Below, one piece after another: positions 48,104 to 56,608 of a DNA stretch of 64,000 nt. The stretch lies in NCBI RefSeq assembly GCF_000012385.1, contig NC_007940.1, positions 1,054,001 to 1,118,000 on the forward strand. Reading direction: 5' to 3'. The stretch's first letter is position 1. Every line of letters starts with the position of its first letter. The stretch comes from Rickettsia bellii RML369-C. GTDB taxonomy: Bacteria > Pseudomonadota > Alphaproteobacteria > Rickettsiales > Rickettsiaceae. The translations under genes were made by a program, and so were the position numbers. Below the pieces are notes generated by a model that saw nothing but the letters and a program-made list of their open reading frames with translations, did not search any database and was not told the DNA's origin.

Positions 48104-50326
48104 TTATACAAACTCACTAATCTGTGATTTTGCAAATAGTTTAATTTGGAAATCAATAAACTCTGCATTACCATTTGCACCTATTTCAGCAAACTTATTA
48201 GCTTTAAGTAACAGGTCATAATCTCTTGCTAAATCAGCAAAGAAAAAATCCATCTCACCGCTTTGCTTTACACCTAGAATCTCACCACTACCCCTTAGTT
48301 TTAAGTCCTGCTCAGCAATATAAAATCCATCATTAGTTTGCTTCATTATCTCAAATCTACCACGCCCAACTTTACCAAGTCTTTTAGGGTTATATAGCAA
48401 TATACAATATGATTGTAAACTACCACGCCCTACTCTGCCTCTCAGCTGATGGAGCTGAGCAAGCCCGAAACGCTCGGCATTTTCGATAATAATTAATGTT
48501 GCTTCAGGCACGTCTATCCCGACCTCGATAACAGTTGTTGCAACTAATATCTTAATTTCGCCATCCTTAAACTGTTTCATTACAGCATCTTTTTGCTCAT
48601 TTTTCATCTTACCATGGATAATACCAGTACACCCCTTATAGATATTCTCAACCGAATTAAAACGATTCATTACATCCATTAATAGGCTGTCCGCTTCTAT
48701 TGTCATCCCGTGACCCCGCCACGGGATCCAGTCAAAATTATTGGCATTATTAGCTGTTTTTTGGATACCGCAGTCGAGCCGCAGTATGACATCGGAGATT
48801 TTCGCTTGCTCTATCAATGGACATATCCAATATATTCGCTCGCCTGCAACAAGCTTCTTATTTATCGCTTCTAAAATATGTTCGATTTTATTGATAGACA
48901 TAGTGTTTGTAGCAATAGGCAGACGATTTTTGGGCTTTCCTTGAAGCTTAGATATAGTCATATCCCCAAACATAGTAAGAGCAAGACTTCTTGGAATTGG
49001 TGTTGCAGTCATAACTAAAACATCGGGGTTTATACCTTTATTTATTAGATCAAGTCTTTGCTGCACTCCAAATCTATGCTGCTCATCTATCACTATATAA
49101 CCAAGCTTCTTAAAATTTACTTTTTCTTGAAATAAAGCATGAGTGCCAATTAATATATCAATTTCACCATTTTCAAGCTGCATCATAATATTTTTTCTAG
49201 CTGAGCCGAGTATTTTACCGGTAAGTAATCCAATTTTTATATCGGTATTTTTCAAAGCTCTAACAAAAAACTCATAATGCTGATTGGCAAGTAAGTCAGT
49301 CGGTGCCATTAATGTTGCCTGAAATCCTACGGCTGCTACATTCGTCATGGTAAGCAGGGCTACTAAAGTTTTACCTGATCCAACATCACCTTGTAGTAAT
49401 CTCATCATCTCAATGCCGCTAGCCTGATCTTTTTCTATCTCTTCTATTACTTGCTGCTGATAAGAAGTTAACTCAAACCCAAGACTATTTAGTATATTAG
49501 TTTGAACTTGCTTTGCTTTAGGATAAATATTACCATGCTTTCCTACTATTTGCGTACGTGCCTTAAAAAGAGATATCTGATTAGCGATGAGTTCTTTAGT
49601 GGCTAAGGATTTTTTATGTACATCGTCATTGCGAAGCCCCTTTAGGGGCTGTGGCAATCCAGAAATTAATGATTTTACATCACTAGATTGCCGCATCGGC
49701 ATAAATGCCTCCTCGCAATGACGAAGAGCATGCACCCCTTTCAAACTTTCTAACACTTCATCCAAATATTCCTTTACCTCTTTATCCTGCACATTCTTAC
49801 ATTTCTCTTCAAACATATCTATTGCTTTTATGATATATGAATATAACTGTTTGTTACTAATTAAATATGTCAAAGAATAAATAGGCTCTAGTTCCTTTGT
49901 AAGCTTGGGATTAACGATAAATTCAGGATGAGAAATTTGTAAGTGATGATCAAAAAACTGTACTTTACCGCTGATAGTATGCTTACTTCCAACTTTCAGC
50001 TTATTAAAAATAAATGGAGGCGGTTTATGAAAAAATACTAATAGCAATGAACCTGTATCATTACTTGCTGTAATTCTTAGCGGCTGATGGCTTTTATTGG
50101 GTAGATTAACGCTTTCAATTATTACTTCTACTTGAATTAAATCCCCCTCTCTAACCTCTGTTAGATTAGGTGATAATGTTTTTGTTTGATAAGAAACAGG
50201 GGAATAAAATAGCAAATCACGAATATTACTAATACCAAGCCTTTTAAGGGCAGCTATAGTATCTTCACGAATATTAATAAAAGCTTTGATGGGGGAAAAT
50301 AAACATTTCTCTAAAATAGTTAGCAT
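48104..50326 (-). CDS. recG: ATP-dependent DNA helicase RecG, with two repeat-encoded insertions
   Basis: Branched-DNA helicase that remodels stalled forks and recombination intermediates. 740 residues, about 45 longer than E. coli RecG. The N-terminal wedge domain with OB fold (about 55-150), Walker A GDVGSGKTLVALL and DEQH box VIDEQHRFGVQQR, helicase motifs NRLPIATNT, VATTVIEVGIDVPEATLIII and QLRGRVGRG, and end LRGSGEILGVKQSG are all present. The extra length is two in-frame insertions made of palindromic repeat, at about residues 200-238 and 510-544. Neither hits a helicase motif. The second lies between motif-bearing segments of the C-terminal helicase lobe, so effects on activity are possible. 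Start fits the family. Confidence 0.94.
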   Translation of the reverse strand: MLTILEKCLFSPIKAFINIREDTIAALKRLGISNIRDLLFYSPVSYQTKTLSPNLTEVREGDLIQVEVIIESVNLPNKSHQPLRITASNDTGSLLLVFFHKPPPFIFNKLKVGSKHTISGKVQFFDHHLQISHPEFIVNPKLTKELEPIYSLTYLISNKQLYSYIIKAIDMFEEKCKNVQDKEVKEYLDEVLESLKGVHALRHCEEAFMPMRQSSDVKSLISGLPQPLKGLRNDDVHKKSLATKELIANQISLFKARTQIVGKHGNIYPKAKQVQTNILNSLGFELTSYQQQVIEEIEKDQASGIEMMRLLQGDVGSGKTLVALLTMTNVAAVGFQATLMAPTDLLANQHYEFFVRALKNTDIKIGLLTGKILGSARKNIMMQLENGEIDILIGTHALFQEKVNFKKLGYIVIDEQHRFGVQQRLDLINKGINPDVLVMTATPIPRSLALTMFGDMTISKLQGKPKNRLPIATNTMSINKIEHILEAINKKLVAGERIYWICPLIEQAKISDVILRLDCGIQKTANNANNFDWIPWRGHGMTIEADSLLMDVMNRFNSVENIYKGCTGIIHGKMKNEQKDAVMKQFKDGEIKILVATTVIEVGIDVPEATLIIIENAERFGLAQLHQLRGRVGRGSLQSYCILLYNPKRLGKVGRGRFEIMKQTNDGFYIAEQDLKLRGSGEILGVKQSGEMDFFFADLARDYDLLLKANKFAEIGANGNAEFIDFQIKLFAKSQISEFV
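48694..48797. repeat. Palindromic element inside recG (C-terminal helicase lobe)
   Basis: GTCATCCCGTGACCCCGCCA at about 48702 and a right end AGTATGACATCGGAG near 48797 make a repeat that adds about 35 residues (including GIQKTANNANNFDWIP) to RecG without breaking the frame. Confidence 0.75.
49622..49727. repeat. Palindromic element inside recG (N-terminal region)
   Basis: Left arm TCGTCATTGCGAAGCCCC at 49623 and right arm CCTCGCAATGACGA ending 49726. It adds about 36 residues (including RHCEEAFMPMRQSSD) to RecG in frame. The CGTCATTGCGAG class is clearly recognisable. Confidence 0.8.
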
Positions 50327-50401
50327 ATATAATCATAATTACCTTACATATGAATATATACTTTATAATAAAAATTAAAATATAATTTTAAAAAGCATCG
50401 T

Positions 50402-50502
50402 ATGTCATTGCGAGCGAATGAAATGAGCGTGGCAATCTCATGAAACAATGCGATACTCCTGAGATTGCTTCGTTAATTACTTCGTAATTTCCTCGCAATG
50501 AC
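50402..50502. repeat. Palindromic element, GTCATTGCGAG class
   Basis: Arms ATGTCATTGCGAGCG at 50402 and CTCGCAATGAC ending 50502, with internal GCAATCTCATG and CTGAGATTGC also pairing. It lies between the outer-membrane-like gene and recG. Confidence 0.85.
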
Positions 50503-50524
50503 TAATTTTTAGCAATAAAAAGAC

Positions 50525-51484
50525 TTATAAATCCAGTTTTAGACCTGCTCTAACTATAGCTGAAGATTTTAAAGGCATACCCTCTATAAATCCTGCTGTT
50601 TTATAACCACCTGAACCAACTATTTTAAATGTATCATTTAAGCTAAGTTCAAAATTAACAGCTCCAAAGCCACCTTTTTTACATTTTTCCTTTAAAGGAG
50701 TAGCAGTTAGCATTTTAGGCTGGTTCCAATAAGCAGCTTCTAAACCTAAAGAAATAAAATCAAATTTTGCTAAGTTATTTGCCTTAATTCCAACACCATA
50801 AGACTTAAATTTTTGATTTTTTCCGTAGTTAATATTAAGTTGTATATATTTATCATCAATAACAAAATGATTAACTAAACCACGCTCTAAACCGTATGGA
50901 GCAAGTATAGCTCTGGTAGCCGGTAAATATTTTACTCTTCCTAAATTAATCATTGGAATATTGTCAAGATTAGTATTCATTACAAATGAATAAGCAGAAT
51001 AGAATAAAAATGGATCAATTAAATCTAAATAAGCATAAGAACGCATTTTGCTTTTCGTAATATAATTATCACCATATATGCTATTCATCAGTTTTGTATA
51101 AGCATTAATATTATTGCCCTTTTTATCAGTTTCATTAAAATTAGTGTCAAAAATATAAGTTGCTTGATCTAATCTTGCTATAAAATAACCTATACCATAA
51201 GTAGGGTTAATTTTATTACTGCTCATATATCTATCTTTAATATTTTCAGATAATAGATAACTTGCTTGCATTCCTCCAACATCTATAGCTGCTTTTTTAT
51301 GAACCTGTAAAGAATCAAAATCTTTTGCCTTATATTGAGTGAATCCATCGAAAGGATTAACTTTATACTTTGTTACTTTTAAGTCAAACTCTCTCATTCT
51401 AGCACCATGCCCACCTATTTCATGATTAGCAACCATAACCCATGAAGCAGCAGTAAATCTTGTGACATAGCTTAAAATATTCAT
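50525..51484 (-). CDS. Outer-membrane-like protein with HEIGGH motif (main part of a split gene)
   Basis: 319 residues with no signal peptide of its own. The start ASWVMVANHEIGGHGARM holds HEIGGHG, an HExxH zinc-protease-like motif. The remainder is rich in aromatic and glycine residues, with alternating strands and an end (SSAIVRAGLKLDL) that resembles a beta-barrel closing strand with a C-terminal hydrophobic residue. It overlaps a 74-residue frame with a signal peptide by four bases. The likely original was a single secreted protein of about 390 residues, now split by a frameshift. I do not recognise a named family. The zinc motif without a clear third ligand is only suggestive. Confidence 0.6.
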   Translation of the reverse strand: MNILSYVTRFTAASWVMVANHEIGGHGARMREFDLKVTKYKVNPFDGFTQYKAKDFDSLQVHKKAAIDVGGMQASYLLSENIKDRYMSSNKINPTYGIGYFIARLDQATYIFDTNFNETDKKGNNINAYTKLMNSIYGDNYITKSKMRSYAYLDLIDPFLFYSAYSFVMNTNLDNIPMINLGRVKYLPATRAILAPYGLERGLVNHFVIDDKYIQLNINYGKNQKFKSYGVGIKANNLAKFDFISLGLEAAYWNQPKMLTATPLKEKCKKGGFGAVNFELSLNDTFKIVGSGGYKTAGFIEGMPLKSSAIVRAGLKLDL

Positions 51485-51705
51485 AGCATATTATCAGAAT
51501 TAGAAAATATAGCATCGTCTAACGCACGATATCCTTCGAGCAATGACATAGCGGCATTACTACTTGATATAGAAGACATATCTTTATCATAAGTTAATAC
51601 ATAACTATATCCTTTCTTGGATGAGGTATTATCTATGCTTGATGCATTTGCTGCTACTGACAAAATACATGTAGCAAAGGCTAAACTTAATTTACTTATT
51701 TTCAT
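51481..51705 (-). CDS. Signal-peptide-bearing N-terminal piece of the split HEIGGH protein
   Basis: 74 residues: MKISKLSLAFATCILSVAAN is a standard signal peptide with a cleavage site after ANA or nearby, followed by a short periplasmic stretch (about 24-74, YSYVLTYDKDMSSISSSNAA). It ends with TGA overlapping the ATG of the downstream 319-residue frame. As a stand-alone secreted peptide this is odd, whereas joining the frames gives one signal-bearing outer-membrane-like protein. It could be a true two-gene unit with translational coupling, so I keep both as reading frames. Confidence 0.55.
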   Translation of the reverse strand: MKISKLSLAFATCILSVAANASSIDNTSSKKGYSYVLTYDKDMSSISSSNAAMSLLEGYRALDDAIFSNSDNML

Positions 51706-51818
51706 AATTATTAATATTTGTTAATTTATCAGAAAGGCATTATATATAATATTTCTAATATATAATATTTCTAAAATTAACAAGTAAATTTTTTAATAAG
51801 TTAAAGTTGTTAATATTC

Positions 51819-51847
51819 TTGACTTATTATGAAAATCCCCATAATTT
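51819..51847 (+). promoter_or_regulatory. Candidate promoter for scoA/scoB
   Basis: -35 TTGACT (51819-51824), exact 17-bp spacer and -10 TAATTT (51842-51847), 32 bp before the scoA start. One of the better sigma-70-like pairs in the window. Confidence 0.45.
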
Positions 51848-51879
51848 CTTAATAGTAAGTATTAAATAATAAAAAATTT

Positions 51880-52581
51880 ATGAATAAAATCTATCCTTCA
51901 GCTGAAGCAGCCCTTGAAGGATTACTTTATGACGGCATGACCATCATGTCGGGCGGATTTGGTCTATGCGGTATCCCTGAAAATCTAATCAATGCCCTAC
52001 TTAAGAGCAACGTCCAGAATCTTACGATTATTAGCAATAATTGCGGTGTTGATAATTTCGGTCTTGGTTTACTTCTTCAAACTAAACAAATCAAAAAAAT
52101 GATCTCTTCTTATGTAGGGGAAAATAAAATTTTTGAACAACAATATTTAGATACAAGTATTAGAGCTTGAATTAAACCCACAAGGAACTCTTGCCGAGCG
52201 AATTAGAGCTGCTTGTGCTGGGATTCCCGCTTTCTATACTAAAACCGGTATAGGTACAATCGTAGAAGAGAATAAAGAAACTAAAGAATTTAACGGCGAA
52301 AAATATATAATGGAGACAGCACTTCAAGCTGATCTTGCTATTATTAAAGGCTATAAAGCTGATAAAAGCGGGAATGTTATTTATATAATAAAACCGCTAG
52401 AAATTTCAACGCTGTAATGGCAGGTGCGGCAAAAGTCACTGTTTGTGAAGTAGAAGAAATAGTTGAAGTTGGTGAACTCAATCCTGATGATATTCACACT
52501 CCTAATATTTTTGTGCAGAGGCTAATAGTCGGTGAAAAATACGAAAAACGCATTGAGCAACTAACAACAAGAGCAAAATAA
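51880..52581 (+). pseudogene. scoA: Succinyl-CoA:3-ketoacid CoA-transferase subunit A, two frameshifts
   Basis: The frame opens [20 protein letters not shown] and goes on with [14 protein letters not shown], the CoA-transferase I start. It breaks near 52141-52166 (YLDTSIRA then stop), but the next frame carries on [20 protein letters not shown] and [11 protein letters not shown] up to about 52380. There a further shift (an extra two bases, around 52381-52390) breaks [19 protein letters not shown]. The final frame ends with a stop at 52579-52581. Joined, it would have about 230 residues, the family length. The intact partner scoB follows one base later. The enzyme heterotetramer cannot be made without A unless there is another copy. 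Confidence 0.88.
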
Positions 52582-53220
52582 ATGGCTTGGAGTAAAGAAC
52601 AAATTTATCAAATAACAGCAGAGCTTGAACTTACGGACGGCTTATATGTTAATCTTGGTATAGGTATGCCAACTAACGTGGCAAACTATATCCCTAAAGG
52701 CGTAACTATAACGCTTCATAGTGAAAATGGTATGCTTGGGATGGGCCCTTTTCCTTATGTAGGTGATGAGGAACCTGACTTAATTAATGCCGGTAAGCAG
52801 ACTATAACGGCTTTGCCAGAAAGTAGTTATTTTGACAGTAGCTTTTCTTTCGGGATGATTAGAGGTGGGCATATTGATTTGACTATTTTAGGAGCTATGC
52901 AAGTTTCAGAAAAAGGCGACCTTGCTAACTGGACTATCCCGGGTAAAATGGTTAAAGGTATGGGCGGGGCTATGGATTTGGTCGCCAACACCAAACGAGT
53001 AGTTGTTATAATGGAACATAATGCCAAAGATGGCGGTGTTAAATTATTAAAAGAATGTAACTTTCCTTTAACAGGTGCTAAAGTAGTTAATAGAGTAATT
53101 ACCGACCTTGGAATTTTTGATATTGATAAAGATAAGATGATACTCTCTAAAAAAGCCGAAGACGTTACTGTTGAAGAAATAAAATCCAAAACAGAAGCTG
53201 AATTTGTAGTGAATTTATAG
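52582..53220 (+). CDS. scoB: Succinyl-CoA:3-ketoacid CoA-transferase subunit B
   Basis: Beta subunit of the CoA-transferase that swaps CoA between succinate and acetoacetate. 212 residues, normal length. The active-site Glu is in TLHSENGMLGMGPFP (about 45-60), and the start YVNLGIGMPTNVANYI is typical. GGAMDLVANTKRVVVIMEH is also conserved. It begins immediately after the scoA stop and must be transcribed from the promoter upstream of scoA. It is intact, but its partner is broken, so it may be on its way to loss. An IS110 copy begins 63 bp downstream. Confidence 0.92.
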   Translation: MAWSKEQIYQITAELELTDGLYVNLGIGMPTNVANYIPKGVTITLHSENGMLGMGPFPYVGDEEPDLINAGKQTITALPESSYFDSSFSFGMIRGGHIDLTILGAMQVSEKGDLANWTIPGKMVKGMGGAMDLVANTKRVVVIMEHNAKDGGVKLLKECNFPLTGAKVVNRVITDLGIFDIDKDKMILSKKAEDVTVEEIKSKTEAEFVVNL

Positions 53221-53280
53221 AAAATTCCCGTTATTGCGAGGAGGCATTGTTGCGTGGATCGAAAAGCACTTTCAATGTCA

Positions 53281-54236
53281 TCAACTATGTTTTAAATTAA
53301 AAAGAAGAGATTTTAATTTAGCATTAGCGATGACAATAATTTTACGCATTAAAGCGGTAAGAGCGACCATTTTCTTTTTACCATTGTTAATGAGTCGCTC
53401 ATAAAAGAGTCTTAAACCAGAAGTCTTGCTATTACGGGCTGACATAGCAGCAAGGAATAGTATAGCTTGACTCCTGCTCTACCATGTCCTACCTTTCTAT
53501 ATCCTTGATATTTACCACTATCATTAGCTTTTGGAGCAAGCCCTGCAAGAGAAGCAATCTGCCGTCTTGTTAACTTCCCTAACTCCGGTAATAATATTAA
53601 TAACTCAAAAGCAACTATATTACCAATGCCATTTATCTCTTTCAATATCTCATGCTTTGCTTTTAACAGCTGATCTGATGATATAATCACTTCTACCTGA
53701 TTAGTAATCTCTGTAATTTGATTACTTAAAACATCTATCATATTTATACAGCTATTTTTAACAAACTTATCTGTATTTGCTTGTTGTAATCTATTCTTTT
53801 CGGCAACTAACATTTGCTTTAAATCATTCCGTCTTTGTACTAACCGAAATAATTGTATATTTTGTTTTGATTCAGGCTTAAATACTTCAAGCTTATCTGC
53901 TCGCTCCTTACCATATAATCCTAATGCTTTAGCATCTAACTTATCTGTTTTTGCACTATTACCATATGATCTGATAAAATTCTTTACCTTTCTTGCATCT
54001 GCTCTATGTACTACATAACCTCTTTCACATAAGCTATACAATAACTCTAGTTCATATCCGCCTGTTGTTTCAACTACAGTTAGAGAGTTTGCTAAAATAT
54101 CCTTATTATCATTAATAAATTCAAATATACCGAAACTTGTATTCTCATATTCTTTTGTATCTTTTATGCCCTCTATTCCTACTACAAAATTATATTTTCC
54201 TATATCAATTCCTATATGTTTGTGATATTTTATCAT
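53281..54236 (-). pseudogene. IS110-family transposase, frameshifted (copy 2)
   Basis: Nearly identical to the intact transposase at 1195-2151. Differences include Ser34 to Phe (NTSFGIF) and a missing C in the run GTCAAGCCTATAC (copy 2 has AAGCTATAC), which shifts the frame at about residue 254 and ends it 274 residues in, with an unrelated tail (LYYSLLLCQPVIARLLV). The DEDD residues and S240 are before the break, but the last ~60 residues are lost. The element would need the other copy's protein to move. The true end would again be the TGA shared with the target DNA (53281-53283). Confidence 0.92.
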
Positions 54237-54488
54237 ATGTACCTCGAGATTTTATATTGTTTAGGATTGTAATCGGGCGTGCTTATCGCATCCCTTCCAA
54301 CTATTCAAACTTCTCGAGAGTCGGGCTATAGTACCTTGATGACTCCGGTCGTATAAAACCTACTATACCGTGACGGTCGCTTATGCCCGCTTAATACCCT
54401 ATATCATTATATAGGGTATTAACACTCTCTTATAAATGTTTATATTACATTTATAACTTATATTATATCACTTTCTTTTCTTACAATA
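53283..54488 (-). mobile_element. IS110-family insertion sequence, copy 2 (1206 bp, defective)
   Basis: Same ends as copy 1 on the opposite strand (right end AACTATG at 53283, left end CTTACAATA up to 54488). The flanks rejoin to TACGG|GATGACA, the same target arm as copy 1 but with one outer base changed. Compared with copy 1 it has one base missing in the transposase and three extra in the RNA region, giving the two-base length difference. It lies in repeat DNA between scoB and mnhD, interrupting no gene. Confidence 0.85.
54243..54420 (-). ncRNA. Putative bridge RNA of IS110 copy 2
   Basis: Same plan as the RNA at 1014-1188. The 12-bp hairpin and the guides CACGG (as CCGTG, 54368-54372), GTCATC (as GATGAC, 54338-54343), ATAGTT and TTACAAT are all kept, while the loop between the target guides has three extra bases and one substitution beside the left guide (CACGGT for CACGGC). 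If the transposase frame of this copy is dead, this RNA could still be used by the other copy's protein. Confidence 0.65.
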
Positions 54489-54527
54489 CCGTAGCGGCAT
54501 TGCCTGCGTGGATCGAAAAATGCCCTA

Positions 54528-54646
54528 TATGTCATTCCGTTGATCGCAGGAATCCAGTATAAAGCGAGATAAATCGAGCTTTTAATTTTAAAAATTTGCT
54601 GTATTTATGCTTTTTTTCTTGGATTCCTGCGATCAACGGAATGACA
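54528..54646. repeat. Palindromic element, GTCATTCCG class
   Basis: Exact arms TATGTCATTCCGTTGATCGC at 54528 and GCGATCAACGGAATGACA ending 54646, with the shared GCGAGATAAATCGAGCTTTT core (opposite orientation to others). It is just outside IS110 copy 2. Confidence 0.85.
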
Positions 54647-54735
54647 TCGGAATCACGCAGGCAATGCCTCAACGGGATGACACCGAAGATACTCTCGGCT
54701 TATACAAGTAATAACATTAAAAGCTTTTTCTTTTC

Positions 54736-56034
54736 TTAAGTTGATTCTTGCTTTTGCAAAAATAAAAGTTTCACCATTTTATAGTGATAGAATAATGATC
54801 CTACCGAGCTTAGTAAAATTATTATAAAATCTAATAATAGATTTTGCTTTAAAAATAATTCTAGAATACTTACCTTAACAAAAAATAACGGACTAATTGG
54901 CAAGCCGCTGCTACAAATTACAGCTATTATTACTAAAACTTGGTTCGGTTTTTTCTGATATGCTTCTTTATAAGCAGCAATTAGAAAAAGAGCTATTTTA
55001 TTTACACTATCTATAATCAATAAACATGGTAAAATTTTCATACCGCTATTGGTAACATATAATAAAAATACATAGCCTATTTGAGTAATACACGAATATA
55101 CTATAATTTTCTTAAAATTCTCAGCTTTATAAGCAAAATAAGGAGCTATGATAAGCGTCAATAAAGCAATAGGTCTTATAAAATTGTTAATTGCTAGTTT
55201 AATCGTTTCATAATTTATAATGAGATAGGTAAATTTATATATTATATATACACCTATTATGGTCGAAATTCCTGCCAAATATACTAAAATCACGGAGGCA
55301 GTGGTGCTATAAGCTCTCATCATCCAAAAATGCATAGGGAAAAAAGCAGTTTTTAAAATACCCCCTATTAAGAAAAATCCTATAGATAAAGTTACAATAC
55401 GTGAATTAGAATATTTTTGTAAAAATCCAGCTACATCTAGCATATTTAAACTACCGGTAATACTTAGCAGAAAGCCTATAGCTATAAGAATCAAGGTTGC
55501 ACCGATACTACCCATTATTAAATAATCAAGAGCACCAATTAAAGATTTAGGGTTACCACCACTAGCTATCAAAACATAGCTACTAAGTGCTGAAATCTCT
55601 ATAAACACGTATAAATTAAAGAAATCATTAGTACTAACCATCCCTAAATAACCCATATGAGCAAACAACAATATAGCGAAAAATAAAGCTCTTCTATTGT
55701 GGTTAATATATTTTAGGATAGTTTGGTTAGTGATGTTATAGCAAAAAATTAGAAAGAATAATAAAACCGAATTAAGGTAAACAATAATAGCTTGATTCAA
55801 AGAGGTTAAATAATACTCAATTCCGATAGACGAAGCCCACCCTCCCATCACATAAGAAATCTCAGTATTTTTTACAATAGAATATCCATAAATACTAACT
55901 ATGAAGCTTGTTAAAATAGAGCAGATAGTAATGATTCGAGTTAATAAAATAAAACGAAAAAATATTGTCGCAAGTAATGCACCTGCAAATGGGAATAAAA
56001 TCTGTAAGATAGGAAAATGCTTAGCTAAGATCAT
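54736..56034 (-). CDS. mnhD: Na+/H+ antiporter subunit D-type membrane protein
   Basis: 432-residue polytopic protein of the NuoN/MrpD antiporter-like family (Proton_antipo_M). About 12-13 hydrophobic segments. Motifs: FFNLYVFIEISALSSYVLIA with the family's Glu (about 133-152), PMHFWMMRAYSTTASVILVYLAG (about 217-240) with the conserved Trp/His region, and KKIIVYSCITQIGYVFLLY (about 301-320). It is shorter than usual MrpD (about 490), with the C-terminal helices reduced. It follows mnhC on the same strand, about 150 bp of repeat away. Together they are part of a Mrp/Mnh-type cation/proton antiporter. The rest of the set is not in this window. It may work with another set, or alone. Confidence 0.82.
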   Translation of the reverse strand: MILAKHFPILQILFPFAGALLATIFFRFILLTRIITICSILTSFIVSIYGYSIVKNTEISYVMGGWASSIGIEYYLTSLNQAIIVYLNSVLLFFLIFCYNITNQTILKYINHNRRALFFAILLFAHMGYLGMVSTNDFFNLYVFIEISALSSYVLIASGGNPKSLIGALDYLIMGSIGATLILIAIGFLLSITGSLNMLDVAGFLQKYSNSRIVTLSIGFFLIGGILKTAFFPMHFWMMRAYSTTASVILVYLAGISTIIGVYIIYKFTYLIINYETIKLAINNFIRPIALLTLIIAPYFAYKAENFKKIIVYSCITQIGYVFLLYVTNSGMKILPCLLIIDSVNKIALFLIAAYKEAYQKKPNQVLVIIAVICSSGLPISPLFFVKVSILELFLKQNLLLDFIIILLSSVGSLFYHYKMVKLLFLQKQEST

Positions 56035-56053
56035 GGGTTTTTATTCAAATCGG

Positions 56054-56153
56054 TGTCATCCCGTGGCTTGGGAACTAGATCCAGAAAATAATAAAAAATA
56101 CTAATTTTATTAGTATTTTTAACTGGATCCCGTGAATAAATCACGGGATGACA
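56054..56153. repeat. Palindromic element between mnhD and mnhC
   Basis: Arms TGTCATCCCGTGGCTTGG at 56054 and CACGGGATGACA ending 56153, with core AATACTAATTTTATTAGTATT. An empty-site example of the class into which IS110 copy 1 inserted. Confidence 0.85.
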
Positions 56154-56181
56154 ATACATAAATAACATACTAGAAATATAT

Positions 56182-56517
56182 CTATTTATCAAAACTAATT
56201 TCGTTTTCTGATATTGTACCAAAGTGTTTATAAATTTGATATATGAGACTTAGAGCTACGCTAAGTGTTGCAAAGCCCACTACTATAGCTGTTAGCATCA
56301 ATACGTGAGGCAATGGGCTGGTGTAGGTAGTGACGCCTTCTTGCATAATAGGTACAATACCTGTTTTAACTTTACCTAAAGCTAAATAAAAAACTAATAC
56401 TGAACTTTGAAAAACCCCAAGTCCAATAACCTTATGAATATAATTATGGCTTGTAAGCATTATAAACAAACCCGAAGTAAGTAATATTAAAGCAAAAAAA
56501 TATATTAAGTGGGACAT
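56182..56517 (-). CDS. mnhC: Na+/H+ antiporter subunit C-type membrane protein (NuoK-like)
   Basis: 111 residues with three membrane helices, starting MSHLIYFFALILLTSGLFIM and including HKVIGLGVFQSSVLVFYLAL and HVLMLTAIVVGFATLSVALS. Family MrpC/NuoK, with the conserved Gly and Leu pattern and an intermembrane LTAIVVG helix. The ATG at 56517 was chosen over one nine codons upstream because those codons (MDKPRDDNF) come from a palindromic element. It is upstream of mnhD on the same strand. Normal MrpC length (about 110-115). Confidence 0.85.
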   Translation of the reverse strand: MSHLIYFFALILLTSGLFIMLTSHNYIHKVIGLGVFQSSVLVFYLALGKVKTGIVPIMQEGVTTYTSPLPHVLMLTAIVVGFATLSVALSLIYQIYKHFGTISENEISFDK

Positions 56518-56522
56518 AAAAT

Positions 56523-56604
56523 TGTCATCCCGTGGCTTGTCCACGGGATCCAGAAAAAATTTTGATTAAAAGACTGGATCCCGTGGTCAAGCCACGGGAT
56601 GACA
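56523..56604. repeat. Palindromic element between mnhC and virB9
   Basis: TGTCATCCCGTGGCTTG at 56523 and GCCACGGGATGACA ending 56604 surround two shorter inverted GGATCC-containing parts. It ends five bases before the virB9 stop codon and could act as a transcription barrier between the mnh and rvh clusters. Confidence 0.8.
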
Positions 56605-56608
56605 GAAC

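Noticed and set aside
56518..56544. Longer start for mnhC adding nine residues
   Set aside because: The residues MDKPRDDNF are repeat-encoded, and the natural membrane-protein start is at 56517.
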